DNA of 64,000 bases, from contig JAZNNR010000031.1 of NCBI GenBank assembly GCA_045580325.1, forward strand, positions 20,832 to 84,831, in the 5' to 3' direction. Below the pieces are notes generated by a model. It saw only the letters and a list, made by a program, of their open reading frames with translations, was not told the DNA's origin and searched no databases. This DNA is from SIG672 sp045580325. Its GTDB lineage: Bacteria > Bacillota > Clostridia > Oscillospirales > CAG-272. Position numbers and translations under genes: made by a program. Of this stretch, positions 1 to 9,162 are shown piece after piece. The first letter of the stretch is position 1; the number at the start of each line of letters is the position of its first letter.

Positions 1-2409
1 AGTCAATACTCCAAAGTGATATATGGTTGCACTAGGAATTATCTTTACCAAATTACTACAGATTATATCTGGAGTCAAAAACCCCATTGGAACATAGCGA
101 CGGGTAGATATAGTTGCTTCGGGAATTAAAATATAAGTGTCTTTAGGGAAATTTTCGACTTGAAAACGTGTAGGTGTATTGGCAAGCTTTAAGGTAGATT
201 TCCTCTTGCTTGAACTTCTAAATTCTTTTACTAAACGAACACGTTCCATACATTTTGGCATTTCTCTTAATTCTTTGGGAGAACATTCTCCTAACCATAA
301 ACAATATCGCTTTTTATCGTATAAGAATTCGTTTGCTCCATACCAAGGACGGAAATATTTTTCCGCTTTGGGCTCCACTTTTAAAAATTCTTCCATATCG
401 TCTGTTGTAAAGAGATAATAACCACCATCGATGGGTTGATTTCCTATGCCTATTTCAGGAACGTCGCTGATTGGTTTAGTTCTACTCTCAACAAATATGT
501 TATCTGCTTCTATTAAGTATGCATTTATGTTTGAAGCCTGTTTTGCTTGACCACTCTCAAAAATATACTTTTCTTTTGCTTCGTAACAACTAAATCCTAC
601 AATTACACAATATACTAACGCTTTGGCATTTGCCTCGTTTGCCCACTTAAATGTACGATATGCAAAATTGATTCTTACGTTGAATTTTTCAAATAACGGT
701 TTCCAAACTGCAGCGACCTGTTCTCCCTGGGTAATAGAATTAGTAGATACAAATGCTATCTTGATGTTTGTTGAATCGGCAATTTGTGCAGCTTTATAAA
801 ACCAGCCTGAAACATAGTCAATAATTCCAACATTTTTACACCCATTATACACGTTGGAAATATCGTTTCGTTGCTCCGATGTCATAAATTTTGAGCCCAC
901 AAACGGCGGATTACCCATAATATAATTCAGCTTATCCTTCGGCACAACGCTTTCCCAGTCAACACGAAGGGCGTTGCCTTCAACAATATTGGCATAGGAT
1001 TTCAGCGGCAGAAAATCGAGCGTCATATTTACAATGTCCTCGGTTTCCTTCATCATCTGGCTTTCCGCTATCCAAAGTGCAGTTTTTGCGACAGTTACGG
1101 CAAAATCGTTTATCTCTATTCCGTAAAACTGACCGATAGATACCTTTATAATATCACCTGTGTCGATCTGTATCTGCCCCTCGTGGATAATTTCAAGCGC
1201 TTCGTTTTCAAGACGGCGCAAGGAAATATATGTCTGCGTGAGGAAATTACCCGAGCCGCACGCAGGGTCAAAAAAGGTCAGCTCTGACAGCTTTTCGCGG
1301 AATGCCTGCGCTCTGTCTTTTCTTATTTTGGTTACCTTCAGAGCCTTTATCTCGGAAAGCTCCTCACGAAGCTCATCAAGGAACAAGGGATCAATAACCT
1401 TATGAATATTTTCAATAGAGGTATAGTGCATACCGCCACTACGTCGGGTTTCGGGATTCAGAGTAGATTCAAATACCGCTCCGAAAATAGTCGGGCTTAT
1501 CTGCGACCAGTCAAAATCCTCACTTGCTTTATGAAGGAGAAGGTCAACTATCTCCTCGGTGAAGTTGGGAATTTCAATATTTTCATCGGCAAACAGACCG
1601 CCGTTCACGTAGGGGAATGCCGCCAAAGTATCGTCCATATAGGGATCGCGCTCGCTTATTTGTGTGTCAAGCACACGGAAAAGATCGATAAGTGCGCGGC
1701 GCACGTCCCTTACGTTAAAGCTCTTTATATAGTTATGGAATTTCAGATGGTCGCCGAAAATCCCCGAGTCCTCTGCATAAAGGCAGAAAACAAGACGCAC
1801 GCAAAGAATGTTAAGGCTATGAAGGGAAGCCTTATCTTCGGGATTTATGTACTGTTTTAGTATTGCGTCATAGAGCTTTCCAACAAGCACTCCCGCTTGA
1901 ATGGAGATCTGCTCTTCGCGGTGTATAAGCTCGCTCTTTTCTTCAACGAGGAAGGAAAGGCGATAGTATTCCTTGCCGAGGTCCTTAAGCAGTATGCTTT
2001 CGGGCTCTCCCGTAGGCTTTTCCATATCGTAAATAAGGAATTCTTCAAAATTGCAGGTGATTATCCAGCGCGGACGCTGCGACCAAGGTAGTGCCGCCGA
2101 ATATCTCTGCGCCTGCTGAAAGGGAGTAAGCAGAGTTCCGTCCGACTGACGGATAGGGCTACGCAAGCTGAGCCCTTTCTTTTTCTGCTCAATGAGTACG
2201 TGCGTCGAGGGAATATGACCGTCGATAAAGCTTGTATGGTCAAGCCTTACACGTTCTTCAAAGAGTATAAATTTTTCGGGTTCCGCAACGCCGAGAACAT
2301 CTCGTGCAAGAGAAAGCCAAAAGGACTGACTATCACTCTTTTCGTCGCCGCGATCTTTCCAATATTCCGCAAAAGCCTTTGCGGCTCTTTTTCTATCTGC
2401 TTCTGTCAT
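1..2409 (-). CDS. MmeI-like type IIL restriction-modification enzyme (N6-adenine methylase plus nuclease), C-terminus cut by window
   Basis: An open frame of 803 codons runs leftward off the window edge; the ATG is preceded by AGGAGG at a good distance. Near the N-terminus, D-x10-EQK in VRLDHTSFIDGHIPSTHV then LIEQKKKG resembles the PD-(D/E)XK nuclease site of MmeI-family enzymes. The central methylase carries FDPACGSGNFL (SAM-binding motif I) and NPPF (catalytic motif IV of N6-adenine methylases). MmeI relatives are single chains of about 900 residues, so most of the protein, including part of the target recognition region, is here. Known of the family: one polypeptide cuts and modifies, using SAM, with specificity set by the C-terminal domain. 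Own promoter, no second R-M gene in view. Whether the missing end is intact cannot be seen. Confidence 0.88.
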   Translation of the reverse strand, partial: MTEADRKRAAKAFAEYWKDRGDEKSDSQSFWLSLARDVLGVAEPEKFILFEERVRLDHTSFIDGHIPSTHVLIEQKKKGLSLRSPIRQSDGTLLTPFQQAQRYSAALPWSQRPRWIITCNFEEFLIYDMEKPTGEPESILLKDLGKEYYRLSFLVEEKSELIHREEQISIQAGVLVGKLYDAILKQYINPEDKASLHSLNILCVRLVFCLYAEDSGIFGDHLKFHNYIKSFNVRDVRRALIDLFRVLDTQISERDPYMDDTLAAFPYVNGGLFADENIEIPNFTEEIVDLLLHKASEDFDWSQISPTIFGAVFESTLNPETRRSGGMHYTSIENIHKVIDPLFLDELREELSEIKALKVTKIRKDRAQAFREKLSELTFFDPACGSGNFLTQTYISLRRLENEALEIIHEGQIQIDTGDIIKVSIGQFYGIEINDFAVTVAKTALWIAESQMMKETEDIVNMTLDFLPLKSYANIVEGNALRVDWESVVPKDKLNYIMGNPPFVGSKFMTSEQRNDISNVYNGCKNVGIIDYVSGWFYKAAQIADSTNIKIAFVSTNSITQGEQVAAVWKPLFEKFNVRINFAYRTFKWANEANAKALVYCVIVGFSCYEAKEKYIFESGQAKQASNINAYLIEADNIFVESRTKPISDVPEIGIGNQPIDGGYYLFTTDDMEEFLKVEPKAEKYFRPWYGANEFLYDKKRYCLWLGECSPKELREMPKCMERVRLVKEFRSSSKRKSTLKLANTPTRFQVENFPKDTYILIPEATISTRRYVPMGFLTPDIICSNLVKIIPSATIYHFGVLT

Positions 2410-2433
2410 AACGCCCTCCTAAATGATTATCTA

Positions 2434-2462
2434 ATTATATCATATATTCTCACATTTTGCAA
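2434..2462 (-). promoter_or_regulatory. Sigma-A promoter of the MmeI-like gene
   Basis: Reading leftward, TTGCAA (2462-2457), a 17-bp spacer and TATAAT (2439-2434) lie just upstream of the AGGAGG and ATG of the restriction-modification gene. Confidence 0.7.
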
Positions 2463-2468
2463 GTAGGC

Positions 2469-2512
2469 ATAAAAAACGGCATAGCCGCTTTTTCCACAGC
2501 TATACCGTTTGT
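2469..2512 (-). terminator. Intrinsic terminator of cysS
   Basis: An 11-bp imperfect stem (AACGGTATAGC with GCTATGCCGTT on the minus strand) is followed by a T run, immediately after the cysS stop. A-rich sequence on the other side could make it bidirectional. Confidence 0.7.
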
Positions 2513-2526
2513 TTTTTATAAATTAC

Positions 2527-3957
2527 TCACTGCTTTTCCCAGCGTGTGCCCTGCGGAGTATCGATAAGAACGATACCTTCGGCAAGGAGATCTGCGCGGA
2601 TCGCGTCTGCTTTCGCGTAGTCCTTTGCCTTTTTAGCCGCCGCGCGCTCTGCGATAAGAGCCTCGATGCGAGCCGCCTCGGGATCGTCATTCGCGGGAGC
2701 TTCCGCCTTCTGATCCTGCTGTGCTCTGAGCTTTTCTGCCGCCTCGATAAGTCCGAGAGAGAGAACTCTGTCAAAATCAGCGATAAGAGCGAGCTTGGTC
2801 TTTGCCGAGATATTTGCCTTAACTACGTCATAAATCGCGGTTACTGCGAGCGATGTGTTGAGGTCGTTGTCAAGCGCGTCGGTAAATACCTTCTTGTATT
2901 TTGCCATATCGTCCTCGTTTATCTCGCCCGAGTTGTCAAGGGCCGCGATACGTGCAACGAGCTTGTTATATGCTGTTGCCGCATTGTCGAGGTTTTCCCA
3001 GCTGAAGACGAGCGACTTGCGGTAGTGCGACTGCATACAGAAGAATCTGTAAACGAGGGGATCGTATCCCTTTTCCTCAAGGAGCGAAACTGTGAGGAAT
3101 TCGCCCTTGGATTTACTCATTTTTCCGCTGTTTGTGTTCAGATGGCGCACGTGGAACCAATAATTGCACCACTTATGACCGAGGAAAGCCTCGCTTTGTG
3201 CGATCTCATTTGTGTGGTGAGGGAATGCGTTGTCGATACCGCCGCAGTGGATATCGAGCGTTTCGCCGAGGTGCTTCATCGAGATGCACGAGCATTCGAT
3301 ATGCCAACCGGGATAGCCAACGCCCCAGGGGGAATCCCATTTAAGCTCCTGATCCTCGAACTTCGAGCGTGTAAACCAAAGCACGAAGTCTGCCTTGTTT
3401 CTCTTGTATGAGTCTTCTTCAACGCCCTCGCGAACGCCGACCGCAAGGTCTTCTTCGGAGAAATCATTGAAAACGTAGTAGTTTTTGAGCTTTGAGGTAT
3501 CAAAATAGATATTTCCGCCCGCTTCGTAGGCAAATCCCTTTTCGATAAGCGCGGTAATGACAGAAATGAAGTCATCAATGCAGGTCGTTGCGGGAGCAAC
3601 TACCTCGGGAGTTTTGATCTTAAGCTTTTCGCAATCTGCGAAAAATGCGTCTGTATAGAATTTTGCGATCTCGAGGACCGTCTTATTCTCGCGGCGCGCG
3701 CCCTTGAGCATTTTGTCTTCGCCCGTATCGCCGTCCGAGGAGAGATGTCCGACGTCGGTAATGTTCATGACACGGGTAACGTCATATCCGAGATAGCGGA
3801 AGTACTTATCAAGCACGTCTTCCATAATATATGTGCGAAGATTTCCGATGTGCGCGAAGTGATATACGGTCGGGCCGCAGGTATACATTTTAACCTTGCC
3901 CGCCTCGTTTGGAACAAATTCATCGCGTGTTCTTGTAAGACTGTTGTATAGCTTCAT
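2527..3957 (-). CDS. cysS: Cysteine--tRNA ligase
   Basis: Charges tRNA-Cys with cysteine in the cytoplasm. The 476-residue product has the class I signatures: zinc ligand Cys27, HIGN at 36-39, and KMSKS near residue 270 (GKMSKSKGEF). The segments WHIECSCIS and GGIDNAFPHHTNE supply the other expected metal-site residues. Length fits the family (about 465-480). The C-terminal anticodon-binding part ends in an ordinary PQGTRW motif. It stands alone, with its own promoter and terminator; no cysE or mrnC neighbour is present. No T-box leader is seen: the distance from promoter to start codon is only about 55 bp. Confidence 0.97.
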   Translation of the reverse strand: MKLYNSLTRTRDEFVPNEAGKVKMYTCGPTVYHFAHIGNLRTYIMEDVLDKYFRYLGYDVTRVMNITDVGHLSSDGDTGEDKMLKGARRENKTVLEIAKFYTDAFFADCEKLKIKTPEVVAPATTCIDDFISVITALIEKGFAYEAGGNIYFDTSKLKNYYVFNDFSEEDLAVGVREGVEEDSYKRNKADFVLWFTRSKFEDQELKWDSPWGVGYPGWHIECSCISMKHLGETLDIHCGGIDNAFPHHTNEIAQSEAFLGHKWCNYWFHVRHLNTNSGKMSKSKGEFLTVSLLEEKGYDPLVYRFFCMQSHYRKSLVFSWENLDNAATAYNKLVARIAALDNSGEINEDDMAKYKKVFTDALDNDLNTSLAVTAIYDVVKANISAKTKLALIADFDRVLSLGLIEAAEKLRAQQDQKAEAPANDDPEAARIEALIAERAAAKKAKDYAKADAIRADLLAEGIVLIDTPQGTRWEKQ

Positions 3958-4012
3958 ATGTTTGAAAACCTTTCGTAAAAGCGTAATATTAAAACTTTGT
4001 CCTTATCACAGA

Positions 4013-4041
4013 AGTATAGCATATTTTTATTCACTTGTCAA
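4013..4041 (-). promoter_or_regulatory. Sigma-A promoter of cysS
   Basis: On the minus strand TTGACA (4041-4036), 17 bp, TATACT (4018-4013). The short leader after it leaves no room for a T-box. Confidence 0.75.
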
Positions 4042-4045
4042 CTTC

Positions 4046-4213
4046 TTGGAACCCCTTTTTGAAAAAGGGGTTCCAAACCTCCCCAAAAACTTTTCTGAAA
4101 AAAGGAGCTCGTTGGTTTTTAGAAAAGTTTTGGTCGAGCTTTTTCAAAAGCTCGCAGGGTTTCTTAAGGGACGGCGTCCCTTAAGTCGCGCGTGCCTCAA
4201 TGCGCGAAACCTC
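4046..4213. repeat. Composite hairpin element, left copy (T1)
   Basis: The stretch between cysS and the HAD gene starts with a long perfect hairpin, GGAACCCC plus its complement around TTTTTGAAAAA (4046-4076). It continues with an inverted CAAAAACTTTTCTGAAA motif, a second hairpin (TCGAGC.TTTTTCAAAA.GCTCG) and a third (TTAAGGGAC..GTCCCTTAA), then GCGCGAAAC. A clearly related copy in the opposite orientation lies at 20.01-20.20 kb. It is one of about twelve members of a dispersed family (see findings). Confidence 0.75.
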
Positions 4214-4239
4214 AAAGCTCTGCTTTTTTCTCCCCCATC

Positions 4240-4268
4240 TTGACTCTTTCACCCTTAAATGCTATAAT
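4240..4268 (+). promoter_or_regulatory. Sigma-A promoter of the HAD gene
   Basis: TTGACT (4240-4245), 17-bp spacer, TATAAT (4263-4268), about 40 bp before the ATG. Confidence 0.7.
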
Positions 4269-4309
4269 TAACAAAAAGCCACTTTTTAAGAAAATTAAGG
4301 AAAACCAAA

Positions 4310-4945
4310 ATGAAAACATACCTTTTTGACTTCGACGGCACGCTCGTTGACTCTATGCCGACCTACGTTTCAACGATGCTGCGTATCCTCGACGAAAATA
4401 ATATCCCCTACGACAACTCTATCGTGAAAATAATAACCCCGCTCGGACTCGTCGGCACGGCAAAATATTATATTTCGCTCGGCGTAAACAAAACCGTCGA
4501 GGAGATCACAGACAAAATGCTCACTTATATGATAGAGGCATATTCGACCACCGTTCCTGCAAAGAAAAACGTCGAAAGCACTCTAAGAGCGCTAAAAGAG
4601 CAGGGCTGCGACCTGAACGTGCTCACCGCAAGTCCGCACGCCACCCTTGATGCCTGCCTTGCAAGACTCGGCATAGATAGCCTTTTTACTAATATATGGT
4701 CGTGCGACGATTTCGGAACAACAAAAGCCGACCCGAATATCTACCTCGAGGCCGCAAAGCGTATCGGCAAGGATATTTCGGAGATAATCTTCATCGATGA
4801 CAATATAAATGCCGACAAAACGGCAAAATCGGCGGGTATGACAGTTTACGGAATATACGACGAAAGCTCGGCGGACTACGTAGATGAAATGAAAAAGGTC
4901 TGCGAAAAATATATTTACGATTTTTCCGAGCTTATACGGATATAA
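4310..4945 (+). CDS. HAD-superfamily hydrolase, phosphoglycolate phosphatase-like
   Basis: A 211-residue HAD phosphatase. Motif I is DFDGTLVDS with nucleophile Asp7 and acid/base Asp9; motif II is the LTAS segment; the motif III lysine is in TTKADPN; motif IV is IIFIDDN, which holds the magnesium ligands. A helical cap lies between motifs I and II, as in the beta-phosphoglucomutase and Gph group. Substrate cannot be read from the sequence; sugar phosphates or phosphoglycolate are likely given the family. It starts with AAGGA at good spacing and is followed 23 bp later by an amidohydrolase gene, so the two are probably co-transcribed. Confidence 0.88.
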   Translation: MKTYLFDFDGTLVDSMPTYVSTMLRILDENNIPYDNSIVKIITPLGLVGTAKYYISLGVNKTVEEITDKMLTYMIEAYSTTVPAKKNVESTLRALKEQGCDLNVLTASPHATLDACLARLGIDSLFTNIWSCDDFGTTKADPNIYLEAAKRIGKDISEIIFIDDNINADKTAKSAGMTVYGIYDESSADYVDEMKKVCEKYIYDFSELIRI

Positions 4946-4968
4946 TTTGTTTTTAAAGGAGAAAAAAG

Positions 4969-6120
4969 ATGTTACTTATCAAAAACGCACACGTAAAGCC
5001 TATCTCACAGAACGACATAATCGGCGGTTCTCTGCTTGTCGGCGATACCGGAAAGATACTCGAGGTCGGAAAGGACATTTGTGCACCCGACGGCTGTGAA
5101 ATAATCGACGCAGGCGGCCGCCTCGTTACCCCCGGCTGTATAGACGCGCACTGCCATATAGGTCTTGATAACGAGATAATCGGCAAGGTCGGCTGGGACT
5201 ATAACGAATCGGCAGACCCGATAACACCCCATATGCGCGCTATCGACTCTATCTATCCGCAGGACGAAGCTTTTGCAGACGCTATACGCGGCGGAGTAAC
5301 CACAGCTTGCACAGGCCCGGGAAGCGCAAACGTGGTAGGCGGTACATTCGTTATAATCAAGCTCTCAGGAAACAGAATAGACAATATGATAGTCAAAGAG
5401 CCTGCGGCTATGAAGTGCGCCTTCGGCGAAAATCCGAAGAGAGTTTACGGCGACAGCAAAAAGAGTCCTGTTACACGTATGGGTACGGCAGCGATACTCC
5501 GCGAGCTTCTTTTCAAGGCAAAAAGATACTACGATGACAAAAAAGAGGGCAAAAACCCTGCTTTTGATATGAAGCTTGAGGCTATGATCCCCGTTTTTGA
5601 GGGCAAAATTCCGCTCAAAGCGCACGCGCACAGAGCAGACGATATTCTCACGTCTATAAGAATAGCAAAGGAATTCGGACTTTCGCTCACTCTCGACCAC
5701 TGCACAGACGGAGAAATTATCGCCGATGAGCTTGCAAAAGAGGGTTATCCTGCATTTGTCGGCCCGACTCTTGGCAACAAGAGCAAAATAGAGCTTGCAA
5801 ACAAGAGCTTTACCACTCCCGCGGTACTCACAAAGGCGGGTGTGAAGGTCAGTATAATCACAGACGCGCCCGTAATTCCGCTCAGATACCTTCCTCTCTG
5901 TGCAGGTCTTGCCGCGCACGCAGGACTCGGTATTGACGAGGCTTGGAGATCTATTACAATAAATCCTGCTGAGGCGCTTGGAATTTCAGACCGCCTCGGC
6001 TCTCTTGAAGCAGGCAAGGACGCGGATATCGTTATCTGGACGGCAGATCCGCTCACACAGATCGGCGGAGAAGCGTATATCACGATAGTTGACGGAAAAA
6101 TAGTACATTCAAAGGCGTAA
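4969..6120 (+). CDS. Metal-dependent amidohydrolase
   Basis: A 383-residue member of the amidohydrolase superfamily (imidazolonepropionase and adenine-deaminase-like fold). Metal ligands expected for the family are visible: H61-C-H63 in DAHCHIG, KAHAH near residue 220, LDHCTDG near 243 and the catalytic Asp in IITDAP near 298. The C-terminus has the small beta-sandwich signature LGSLEAGKDADIVIW. It probably hydrolyses a cyclic amide or N-acyl bond in the cytoplasm; the exact substrate is unknown. AAAGGAG lies just before the ATG. It sits between a HAD phosphatase and a GH95 fucosidase, which hints at a catabolic operon, but that is inference. Confidence 0.85.
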   Translation: MLLIKNAHVKPISQNDIIGGSLLVGDTGKILEVGKDICAPDGCEIIDAGGRLVTPGCIDAHCHIGLDNEIIGKVGWDYNESADPITPHMRAIDSIYPQDEAFADAIRGGVTTACTGPGSANVVGGTFVIIKLSGNRIDNMIVKEPAAMKCAFGENPKRVYGDSKKSPVTRMGTAAILRELLFKAKRYYDDKKEGKNPAFDMKLEAMIPVFEGKIPLKAHAHRADDILTSIRIAKEFGLSLTLDHCTDGEIIADELAKEGYPAFVGPTLGNKSKIELANKSFTTPAVLTKAGVKVSIITDAPVIPLRYLPLCAGLAAHAGLGIDEAWRSITINPAEALGISDRLGSLEAGKDADIVIWTADPLTQIGGEAYITIVDGKIVHSKA

Positions 6121-6155
6121 GACCTCAAAATCGATAGTGAAAGGCGGCAACCACC

Positions 6156-8465
6156 ATGAAAAACTACGAGCTTTGGTACAAAAGTGAAGCTCCCTTTGGC
6201 GGAGAAAACAGAGCGCTGTACGCAGATGGGTATGATCTCGCCGATGACGGCTGGGAAAAGTGGTCGCTTCCGATAGGAAACGGCTTTCTCGGCGCAAGTA
6301 TTTTTGGAAGGACTTTCACCGAGCGTATTCAGCTGACCGAGGTAAGCCTGTGCAACCCGATAATCTGGGACGCGGGTGAGCTTTTGAACTTAGGGCTTAA
6401 TAATTTCTGCGAGCTTTATATAGATTTCGGACACGAATTTTCAAAAACGGCAAATTACCGCAGAAGTCTTTCACTGAACAGCGCAACTGCAAGGACAGAA
6501 TATACCTTTGAGGGTGTAGGCTACACAAGAGAATATTTTGCAAGCTATCCTGACAAGGTGCTTGCAGTACGGCTTTCTGCCGATAAAAAGGGAGCTTTGA
6601 GCTTTACTCTTCGCCCCGAAATACCCTTTATCTGCGACACGCTCGTCAGAGAAAAAGACGGTACGGGAAAAAGCGGAAGACTCACAGTCGAGGGAAACAG
6701 GATAACCGTGAGCGGCGAAATGCACTATTACGGCGTGAAATTCGAGGGACAGATCGCTCTTACCCACGTCGGCGGAGAGCTTGTGTCAAAGGATAGCACT
6801 ATCGAGCTGAAAAATGCGGACAGCGCGGTCATAATAGTCGCGCTCGGAACAAATTATAAGCTCGAAAGCAGAGTTTTTCTCGAAGAAGACCCGAAGAAAA
6901 AGCTCTCTCCTTATCCGCACCCTCACGAAAAAGTGAGCGCTATTCTCGAAAACGCCCTGTCGTACACCTACGAAGAGCTTTATCACAGACATTTAAAGGA
7001 CTATACAGACCTTTTTGATCGGGCGTCGGTCGATTTCGGCGGCAAAGTGCCGAGCTATCCCACCGACGAGCTGCTCGAAAGATACAAAAAGGGCGAAAAG
7101 AACACCTATCTCGAGGAGCTCTATTTTCAGTACGGAAGATACCTTCTTATATCCTCGTCGCGTATCGGCGGATATCCGTCAACCCTGCAGGGAATATGGA
7201 ATCAGTACGCAAGCGCTCCGTGGGGCTCTGGATATTGGCACAATATCAATATTCAGATGAATTATTGGCCTGCATTTAATACGAATCTCTGCGAGCTTTT
7301 CATTCCTTACATCGAATATTTCAGAGGATATGCTCCTCTTGCCGAAAATATCGCAAACGAGTACATAAAAAAGTATTTTCCCGATAAATTCTCAGAAAAA
7401 CCCGAGGGAAACGGCATGGCAATAGGCACGGCGGCAACCCTTTATACGATAGAGGGTATCCCCGCTCCAAACACGGGACATTCGGGACCCGGTACCTGCG
7501 CGTTTACAGCAAAAATGTTTACCGACTACTGCGAGTTTTCAATGGACAGGGAAGTGCTTGAAAATGTCGCCTTCGGCGTAAATCTTAGTATGGCGAGATT
7601 TCTCTCGAAAACTCTCGAAGAGCAGCCCGACGGAACTCTGCTCGTCAAATATTCGGCATCTCCCGAGCAGGAGCATAATGGAAAGTATTATCATACCAAG
7701 GGCTGTGCATTCGATCAGCAGATGGTATATGAATGCTATAAGGATACTGTAAAAATTGCCGATGATCTCGGCATAAAAGATGATTTTATCGAGCAGATAA
7801 GAAAGGATATGCACCTTCTTGACCCCGTGCAGATAGGCGCGGACGGTCAGATAAAGGAATTCCGCGAGGAAATAAACTACGGGGATATCGGCGAGCCGCA
7901 CCACAGACACATTTCGCATCTTCTCGGACTTTATCCGGGCACTCTTATAAACAGCAGTGCAAAAGAGTGGCTCGAGGGCGCAAAGGTCGCTCTGACCAGA
8001 CGCGGAAATCGCTCTACAGGTTGGTCTGTTGCTCTTAAGCTGTGCGCGTGGGCGCGTACAAAAGAGGGAAACAGAGCATACGAGCTCGTCGATACGATGC
8101 TTTCAAACTGTACTCTGCCAAATCTTTGGGATACCCACCCGCCCTTTCAGATAGACGGCAACTTCGGTACTACAACGGGTATCGCGGAAATGCTCATTCA
8201 GAGCCACGAGGGCTTTATTCATATTCTGCCCGCTCTTCCTGACGCCTGGTCAAGCGGAAGCTTTGACGGTCTTACCGCGCGCGGTGGATTTGCTCTGTCG
8301 GCAAACTGGGAAAACAAGCGTATAAGAGAAATAAAGGTCTTCTCAAAGGTCGGCGGAAGGGTCAAAATCTTCGTAGGTGAGGGCTACTTGTCAGACTGCG
8401 TACAAAACGGATTTATAGAACGCGACACTCGCGCAGGAGAAACGCTTACGTTTTCGCTGAAATAG
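6156..8465 (+). CDS. Glycoside hydrolase family 95 (alpha-L-fucosidase-like)
   Basis: A 769-residue protein with the full GH95 layout: N-terminal beta-sandwich (about 1-260), linker helices and an (alpha/alpha)6 barrel. GGYPSTLQGIWNQ followed by WHNINIQMNYW contains the Asn-Ile-Asn motif; the asparagines in this position act in catalysis in the bifidobacterial enzyme AfcA. FQIDGNFGTTTGIAEM and the C-terminal LPALPDAW are also typical. Family members release alpha-1,2-linked L-fucose, or L-galactose, from glycans. There is no signal peptide, so it probably acts on imported oligosaccharides. It follows the amidohydrolase by 35 bp with GAAAGGCGG as the ribosome binding site, suggesting one transcript. 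Confidence 0.93.
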   Translation: MKNYELWYKSEAPFGGENRALYADGYDLADDGWEKWSLPIGNGFLGASIFGRTFTERIQLTEVSLCNPIIWDAGELLNLGLNNFCELYIDFGHEFSKTANYRRSLSLNSATARTEYTFEGVGYTREYFASYPDKVLAVRLSADKKGALSFTLRPEIPFICDTLVREKDGTGKSGRLTVEGNRITVSGEMHYYGVKFEGQIALTHVGGELVSKDSTIELKNADSAVIIVALGTNYKLESRVFLEEDPKKKLSPYPHPHEKVSAILENALSYTYEELYHRHLKDYTDLFDRASVDFGGKVPSYPTDELLERYKKGEKNTYLEELYFQYGRYLLISSSRIGGYPSTLQGIWNQYASAPWGSGYWHNINIQMNYWPAFNTNLCELFIPYIEYFRGYAPLAENIANEYIKKYFPDKFSEKPEGNGMAIGTAATLYTIEGIPAPNTGHSGPGTCAFTAKMFTDYCEFSMDREVLENVAFGVNLSMARFLSKTLEEQPDGTLLVKYSASPEQEHNGKYYHTKGCAFDQQMVYECYKDTVKIADDLGIKDDFIEQIRKDMHLLDPVQIGADGQIKEFREEINYGDIGEPHHRHISHLLGLYPGTLINSSAKEWLEGAKVALTRRGNRSTGWSVALKLCAWARTKEGNRAYELVDTMLSNCTLPNLWDTHPPFQIDGNFGTTTGIAEMLIQSHEGFIHILPALPDAWSSGSFDGLTARGGFALSANWENKRIREIKVFSKVGGRVKIFVGEGYLSDCVQNGFIERDTRAGETLTFSLK

Positions 8466-8593
8466 TTTAATATAAAAACAACCGCCTTTACAAAAGCGTG
8501 TTGTTCTATCGGAGAAAAAGCAAAACCATTTGTTCTTATGGGTAAATATAACCCGTAGGGCGATAGCTTGTTCCCGCCGCATACAAATAATTA

Positions 8594-8637
8594 CCCCAAC
8601 AGATTTTTACAAGGTCTGTTGGGGTGTTGTTTTTTTC
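8594..8637 (+). terminator. Intrinsic terminator after the fucosidase
   Basis: Stem CCCCAACAGA / TCTGTTGGGG followed by TGTTGTTTTTTT, between convergent genes. Nearly the same stem is reused at 48.77 and 52.70 kb. Confidence 0.8.
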
Positions 8638-8655
8638 TGTTCGGCAAATTTGAAT

Positions 8656-9057
8656 TTATCGAATTCTAAGTTTTTGGAAGAGTTCCTCTATATCGTAGTT
8701 TGCTCCGTCGAATGTAGGCCAAGCATCAATGTCGTCGCCCCTTTTCCTCGGGATGATATGGATATGGAAATGTGGCACAGACTGGCCTGCACTTTCGTCA
8801 CTCGCATTCAGCAGATTCACTCCATCATATCCGCAAGCATCAATGCAGTGATTAGAAACCTTTTTCACCGTCGCCATCAAGTGGCTCAGGGTTTCAACAT
8901 CACAATCGAGAATGCATTTCACATGCTTCTTGGGTATCGCAACCATATGGCCATCTACATCTTTGGCGATATCCATGAAGACCAATGTATACTCATCCTC
9001 ATACACCCTGAAACTAGGGATATCTCCGTTTACTATTTTACAGAATACACAATCCAT
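8656..9057 (-). CDS. HIT family protein (histidine triad nucleotide hydrolase)
   Basis: A 133-residue HIT-domain protein. The triad HFHIH (His96, His98, His100) sits in QSVPHFHIHIIPRK, and the zinc-type pair C3-x-x-C6 is at the N-terminus, as in HinT enzymes. Family members hydrolyse AMP or GMP linked to amines such as aminoacyl-AMP. Its leader (9093-9165) is almost the same as the leaders of two other genes at 48.3 and 53.1 kb, and a transposase gene lies between it and the matching promoter. Transcription is therefore likely to start upstream of the transposase. Confidence 0.93.
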   Translation of the reverse strand: MDCVFCKIVNGDIPSFRVYEDEYTLVFMDIAKDVDGHMVAIPKKHVKCILDCDVETLSHLMATVKKVSNHCIDACGYDGVNLLNASDESAGQSVPHFHIHIIPRKRGDDIDAWPTFDGANYDIEELFQKLRIR

Positions 9058-9162
9058 TGTAACTTACCTCCATACGTCCGTTCGTCAAATTCTTATTTAT
9101 CGTTCCGTCTTATCTCAAGTTTCGCCTTTGTATTACAAAGGCACGGGGCAAAGCCAATGCCC

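Noticed and set aside
1402..2466. Plus-strand frames opposite the MmeI-like gene
   Set aside because: The minus strand is open for 803 codons with clear methylase motifs; the plus-strand frames are shadows.
2509..3411. 300-codon frame antisense to cysS
   Set aside because: Opposite a certain housekeeping gene, with no promoter or ribosome site.
3958..4012. T-box leader for cysS
   Set aside because: The promoter is only about 55 bp from the start codon, and no specifier loop or AGGGTGG-type T-box sequence is present.
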